Below, in pieces: positions 58,960-64,000 of a stretch of 64,000 bases of DNA. This stretch comes from Marsupella aquatica (taxonomy: Eukaryota > Marchantiophyta). The DNA is taken from positions 10,044,001 through 10,108,000 of the forward strand of contig OZ316892.1 in NCBI GenBank assembly GCA_973895155.1, read 5' to 3'. Every line of letters begins with the position of its first letter. The first letter of the stretch is position 1. Position numbers and translations under genes: made by a program. Below the pieces are notes generated by a model that did not search any database, was not told the DNA's origin, and was given only the letters and a program-made list of their open reading frames with translations.

Positions 58960-60824
58960 CAAATAACCCCAGTCAGACGCAGAATGTAAAGATCGTGGAC
59001 TTTGTCTAAAGCAAATTGAAACAAACATTAAAATTCTGAACAAGAAGGTAACACCAGATTAATTACACCTTTCTCCAACCACATCACTTTCTTTGTGTTA
59101 CAAACAGCGGGGAAAATGATCAAATCACACAGGGACCCAATCATGATTGGCTTATTTGCCGTAAGAAATAATGACAATAATCAACCACTATGATATGTTA
59201 TCCTGCCAATTCTGGCGGATGCCAACAAAAAGTAAGAAGAGCGGGACATAATGTTTATTGTTTGTTAAGATAAAACTTATTCACAGTTGTTCCTCCTTTG
59301 GCTTCCTCCTCTGGCCTCAACTATTGCCCCTGTGGGTACATATCAAAATGAGATAATATGCAATATGCACTTGTTGATTTAAAAAATTAGTTTTTAATTC
59401 ATTTGCCACTAAAGATGTTCTAATTCACAATATTGCCACTATTTTATTTTTATTTCTAAAAATGTCATAATTTTGTATACCGATGACAAGTTTATCAAAG
59501 TAAGAGGGGAATTAATCCGACCCCCATGTTCATCCAAGGAATGTGTGTTTGATGAAGTGAAATCAATTTTCAACAATGCGTTAATCGATGGTTTTGAGTC
59601 TCCCGATGGTCTTGGTGTGTGCTCATACAAAAGAAAAAGCTCAAATGATAGAGGAGATTTATCAATGAAAGGTTGAATATGGAAGAATAGAGTTTTTTTA
59701 ACGGTTTGCTTACACATTGCAGAAATTGTGTTTCTATCATTCATGATTGATCGTTTGTGAATTACACTGAGCATTACCGCCACAAGACAAACTGGAGGAC
59801 AACACTTAGCTATTGGCAAAAGAAGGCTTGTCGATTCGATGGGAAGAACACACAAAACAAACGAGTCATCGCTTTACATGAAGGTTTCATAGTTTTTTTA
59901 TTTAAGAAAGCTATGGTGTGAGGGGGAGACCAACGATTATTTCTTTGACATAAAGGCTGCATTTGGCGTCAACTTGTGTTCAGAGTGAGCTTCAGTTGAA
60001 GACTAGAGGAATGCGAACAATTCAAGCCGGGAAGCAAGCATTGTGGACAAGGGATGGCGACGTAATCAAAGAAATCAATTTTCAACGGCTAAGTTTGTGA
60101 CGGTGATGAGATTGTGATATTTCTTAACCGAGAAAGGGTTTCCAATGAGCCTCAGATTGACAAATTTTGTCAAGTTCCAAATGAGTTTTTGAATTTCTTT
60201 GTCTTTCCAATGAGTGTGAGTATAAGAATTTTTGATCATGAGTCTATGAATTCTTTTAGCTTTCCAACATTGAGTCCAACATTGACAAATTTTACGCCAG
60301 ATTTTGTCACGACACTAAAGAGATCATGAGGTTTTCAATCTCTCTAGCTTTCTAATGTGTGACATTGAGATTATTCGTCAAGAATTAGAGAGATCATGAG
60401 TATCTGAATTTCTCTAACTTTCCAATGAACCTAACATTGATAGATTTTGTCAAGTACTAAGGAGATGAGTTTTTAATTTTACTTTAGCTTTCCAATGAGT
60501 GTGACATTGAGAGATTTTATCAAGACATACTAAAGAGGTCACGAGTTTCTAAATCTTGATCTTGATTTTTCCAATGAATCAAACATTGACAGATTTTATC
60601 AAGTACTAGGAATTGATTATTTAGTTTTACAATGTGAAGCCAAAGGGGTTTTAACTATGTACATTTCTATTGGTTGGTTTTTTCAAACTTGCAAACAATT
60701 AAAAATTACAAGCATTTTGATATAAAACACTGATATATTTTTGACAAACATCAAAATTGTAACTTTATTTTACTAAATGACATATCTCCCTTTGTATTTT
60801 GGTTTTTTCCATGTTCAATATTTA
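58960..60824. other. AT-rich, half-MITE and short repeats
   Basis: 59387-59475 resembles one arm of the foldback at 47440. From 60120 to 60610 a tttccaatgagtgtgacattg / agattttgtcaag-type sentence recurs about six times with heavy drift. No gene recognised; the 67-codon frame at 59473 has no known domain. Confidence 0.5.
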
Positions 60825-60982
60825 CGGCATGGCGCCCCAAAAATTACGTTGCTTTTGCCACAAACAGGAATGTGCACGTTTGTTATTGTTAAAAGTAGGA
60901 TCATTCTTGTTTGTGGCTGGTTGTGGTGATGTGGCGCAACCTCGTGGCAGGGAATTTGCAAGAGACCTCTTATGGGTGTCCG
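60825..60982. mobile_element. Tc1/mariner-like MITE, 158 bp, copy 3
   Basis: CGGCATGGCGCCCC to GGGTGTCCG with TA on each side (60823-60824, 60983-60984). Collinear with copies at 16271 and 28797. Confidence 0.85.
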
Positions 60983-61256
60983 TAACTATATAGTGAAAAT
61001 GGAATATTTTTAGAAATATGAAAAAAAACAGTGACAATATCACACATTCAAATATTTTTAGATAGACATAAAAGTTTGTAGGGACAACCAGGATGGACAC
61101 AGCCTGTTGACACTGTAACACTAATCCCTAATGACACCCAAAATGTATTACAAGTGTCTTATGAACATTAAGTACCTTTAACCTCCTCCCTTGCTCCTGC
61201 CTGGAAAGACTACTAGAAGAAACAACCAAAAACTTCTTGTTCCCTGTCAGACAGCT

Positions 61257-61379
61257 CCTTACAGGTCACCATTGGAACACAAGTGAAAAATGTGAGTTCC
61301 TTACAGGTCACAATTGGAACACAAGTGAAAAATGTGAGTTCCTTACAGGTCACAATTGGAACACAAGTGAAAAATGTGT
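61257..61379. repeat. Tandem repeat, 3 x 42 bp
   Basis: Near-perfect copies of acaggtcacaattggaacac... with exact 42 bp spacing (acagg at 61261, 61303, 61345). 42 is a multiple of three, so one frame reads a repeated peptide, but there is no sign of a gene. Confidence 0.92.
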
Positions 61380-62292
61380 TATACAGACACAATCTTAGGG
61401 TTTGTTCTGTGTCTATTTCAAGTTATGTTTGTCCATTGGTGCTTTTTCTCAAACTTTTGTGTTGATCCAGGCTTTAAGTTCGTGGCAAGGTACATTAAAT
61501 TGGTTTTAGAAAAATGACGAGTTATTGAGTGATGTAATACACTGTACATATGCGATTAGAAACACGAGTACATGTCCTATTTTGATTGTGCAATTAGAAA
61601 CACCAACGATTGCGGTGCATAAGTGTACAATAGTACCGTAAGCCTGCCTGTATGCCATGGTACGCTGTGGTACAGTGTACCTGCAGTACCGTCGTCCATG
61701 ATAAGCCTGCCAGCGGTGCAGCTTCACCCAGGGATACTGGTACGAAGAGTACTATCCAGGGTTGTACGTAAGGGTACTCATTATCCTCCCATGTTTCTGA
61801 TTATGGGAGATACTGGTCAGAGAGCATTTACGTCACTCCCAGGAGACGATACTCTGCAAAGGGAGGTACAAGGAGCGACGCTGGTGGGGAGTGGACAAAG
61901 GGGTAAAAAACAATAGAGAAATAAGTTGAGGAAATTAAAAACAGTGAAAAGTCAAGAACAAGGAAAAGGGGGGCAAGAAAAAAGGGGATCATGACAACAT
62001 GGCTAAACCCAACATATGGTCATAGCAAACCTCATTCCAACATGGTTTTGGCAGATCCATGATTGGAAAAATACACCAGGCCCATGACCAATGGGGTCGG
62101 TCACAAAGGTTAAACTAAATTACATAACTACTAGTTTTTTTAAGAAAATGATTACTTTTGGTATCAAAACCATGTTTGAGATATGTCCAATATCATGTTC
62201 CAAATATTGCTGTAAAACCAAGAGTTCACTAGAATTGAGTTGACGAGAGTGCTGCATCATGGATGAAGCATACCTCTGTTTCCAAAGACTAA
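61380..62292. other. No gene recognised
   Basis: A cluster of gtac palindromes (tggtac, tgtacc, cagtacc) at 61630-61765; otherwise unassigned. Confidence 0.45.
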
Positions 62293-62300
62293 CTGGTTAC

Positions 62301-62543
62301 CCCCGGGGCCTCACTTCAAGGGAGATCCCATATCACGTGCAAAGTTTTCAAATAATAAACACCCTAAGACTTAAAAAACTAAAGTAGATTTTAGTAATTT
62401 CAACCCCTAGCTTTATATTATACACCTATATTTCTTCTACAAAAGTTTTTAAGTCTTTTGCACAATTGAATCAGAAAACACCTACCTTCTTCGTGTGCGA
62501 TGGCAGGGGCTATGGGTCAGAAGAAAAGAAGTGAAGACCCCAG
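62301..62543 (+). mobile_element. hAT-like MITE (family A-related, 243 bp)
   Basis: CCCCGGGGCCTCACTTC to GAAGTGAAGACCCCAGG, perfect 8 bp duplication ctggttac (62293-62300, 62544-62551). Shares subterminal catatcacgtgcaaag and cttcgtgtgcgatgg with family A, but the interior has diverged. Confidence 0.88.
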
Positions 62544-62551
62544 GCTGGTTA

Positions 62552-63595
62552 CTTGCATCACTATGCATGTCATGTCAAGTCTCTCTCTAGCAATGTGTTT
62601 GTGGTTCACTAGTCATGGCCATATTGACTATTTTGAGGTGACACCCTAGAAAAAGCAAAAGTTTTTACCCCAGGTACTTTAGTCTCTTTAGTGCTTTGAG
62701 ACCACTAAGCAAGCATTCTAATAATTCTCTTCACGACCATGTAAACAATTAGCAAGTAAGTATTCCAAGAGGATGCCCTCATGGATTACCTTCTTGAACG
62801 TACTGTATGCAAATTACCCATGACTATGCAATGACTAATACATTGTTGCTTGATTACGGCCACCCGCAATAGAGTGAAGTTGAACCCAATTAATACAAAA
62901 GCCGCCTCTGAGTTTAAATATTTTGGGGGAATCTAGACTCCCTTGCTATTTCCTACCCTCAAAAAGGTTATTCATTTACTTGCACAAAAATCCTCAAGTT
63001 AGAAGTTACAATTTGAACCCTCGACCTCAGACACAGTTCTGAGCTGGTAGCATTGACAACTTGAGGCACTACTCTAATTTTGTAACTACTCTAATAAAAA
63101 ACAGACCAAACTTAAATCTTGTACAAAATCACACCTGATTAGAAGAAATATACTTTTTAAATTTTCACTCATATTTAGTGCATCAATGATGCCTTGAATG
63201 ACCCCTTCCCTTTTTCATCCATCCCCATAAAATACCTTTACTATTTCCACCCGAGCCACCACATAAATTGTCACTATGACTACTGCCAATAATTAAAAAA
63301 AGAACATAAATGTTCAGTATGACTATTTTCAGAGAATAAGAAACAACCCTGTTAAAAGATGCAGTCTATAAGTGCCTAGTCGTTTTCCCAATGAAGAAAC
63401 AAAAGAGATTCAACAAGCATTCTCTAGAAATAAACAAAAAAGAAACGCTCCCTGTCTGGTTTTATGGAGGAAACTGGGGAAATAATGGTAGAAAAGTACT
63501 CTGGGAAAGTATTCTCCTATGGTCAATCTAACTTAATCCAACTGATCATTACAATAAGGGGGGCCTATATACAACAAGACAGTATGGACCAATGC
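62552..63595. other. No gene recognised
   Basis: AT-rich low-copy sequence, nothing supported. Confidence 0.45.
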
Positions 63596-63727
63596 ATTGT
63601 ACTACACTAAAGTATTGTGATGAAAATATTTTCTGACAAATACATCTTGGGGACTTGACCAAAGTATTGTACTACACTAAATTATTGTGATGAAAATATT
63701 TTCTGACAAATACATCTTGGGGACTTC
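63596..63727. repeat. Tandem duplication, 70 bp period
   Basis: tattgtactacactaaagta... through catcttggggactt occurs twice at exact 70 bp offset with one or two differences, so it is recent. Confidence 0.9.
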
Positions 63728-63969
63728 TTTGTCCTTGCTCGAAATATGATAATATACGATTTCCTGATTTGTATTTCTTTGCCTCACCCTAACTTCTTGT
63801 GTGCAATGGAGAGGCATGGGTTAGTCACTGATAACTTTGTCTTACAAATAAGCTTTGACACTCCATATAAATAAAAGCAAACATTGTAATCGTACTAGAT
63901 CAGTAACCTTCCACTTGACCAACAGCCACGCAACTGGGGTTGCTTTGTTTCTTTTCTACATTGAAATTG

Positions 63970-63979
<10 letters not shown>

Positions 63980-64000
<21 letters not shown>
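63980..64000. repeat. (CT)n microsatellite at the window edge
   Basis: Run of CT dinucleotides reaching the end of the window; true length unknown. Confidence 0.85.

Overview
The window reads as nuclear DNA of a land plant. The only recognisable genes are plant-type (a CUL3-family cullin relic, an STP-type sugar transporter relic with plant-style GT...AG introns) plus one intronless SDR gene whose sequence style is fungal. Everything else is a dense, AT-leaning mosaic of mobile elements and decayed tandem repeats. The overall style would fit a seed-free plant (moss, liverwort, hornwort, lycophyte or fern), but the species cannot be fixed from the sequence alone. There is no operon, CRISPR array or other prokaryotic feature.

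Layout. 0-10 kb: a TTA-flanked MITE, a solo LTR, a 4 x 90 bp array, a decayed GATGTC minisatellite, a long-TIR element and a 320 bp near-perfect foldback. 10.6-19.1 kb is the gene-derived block: a truncated STP sugar transporter (11.05-11.87 kb), an SDR gene on the minus strand (14.3-15.25 kb) whose catalytic Tyr codon reads Phe, and a 1.8 kb CUL3 pseudogene (17.3-19.1 kb). 21-29 kb: nested LTRs (one solo LTR inside another LTR that is followed by a primer-binding site) and several MITEs, including one MITE nested in another. 31-34 kb: a CT microsatellite and tandem arrays. 38.3-38.6 kb: a complete 332 bp miniature LTR retrotransposon (TRIM) with two identical 137 bp LTRs, PBS, polypurine tract and a perfect 5 bp target duplication; each LTR carries a 71 bp tRNA-like sequence with both Pol III promoter boxes. 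40-50 kb: nested MITEs, an inverted repeat pair 4 kb apart, and a foldback. 51.3-52.9 kb: a Helitron Rep/helicase remnant split by a MITE. 53-64 kb: more tandem duplications and MITEs.

The dominant family is a group of about 240-310 bp elements with CTCGGGGGTYTCAC-like ends and 8 bp target duplications. I find six copies with clear duplications (23259, 25917, 43741, 49680, 52288, 62301), a shortened copy with a near-match pair, and fragments. The second clear hAT-like family has CCCTGGGCCCTCA ends. A third family of 157-158 bp has TA duplications (three copies of almost equal length).

The most novel object is the tRNA-bearing TRIM. It is built like the known Cassandra TRIMs, which carry 5S rDNA in their LTRs, but with a tRNA-like Pol III unit instead. 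No multi-gene pathway is encoded here; the biology is the interplay of mobile elements, gene relics and one possibly transferred SDR gene.
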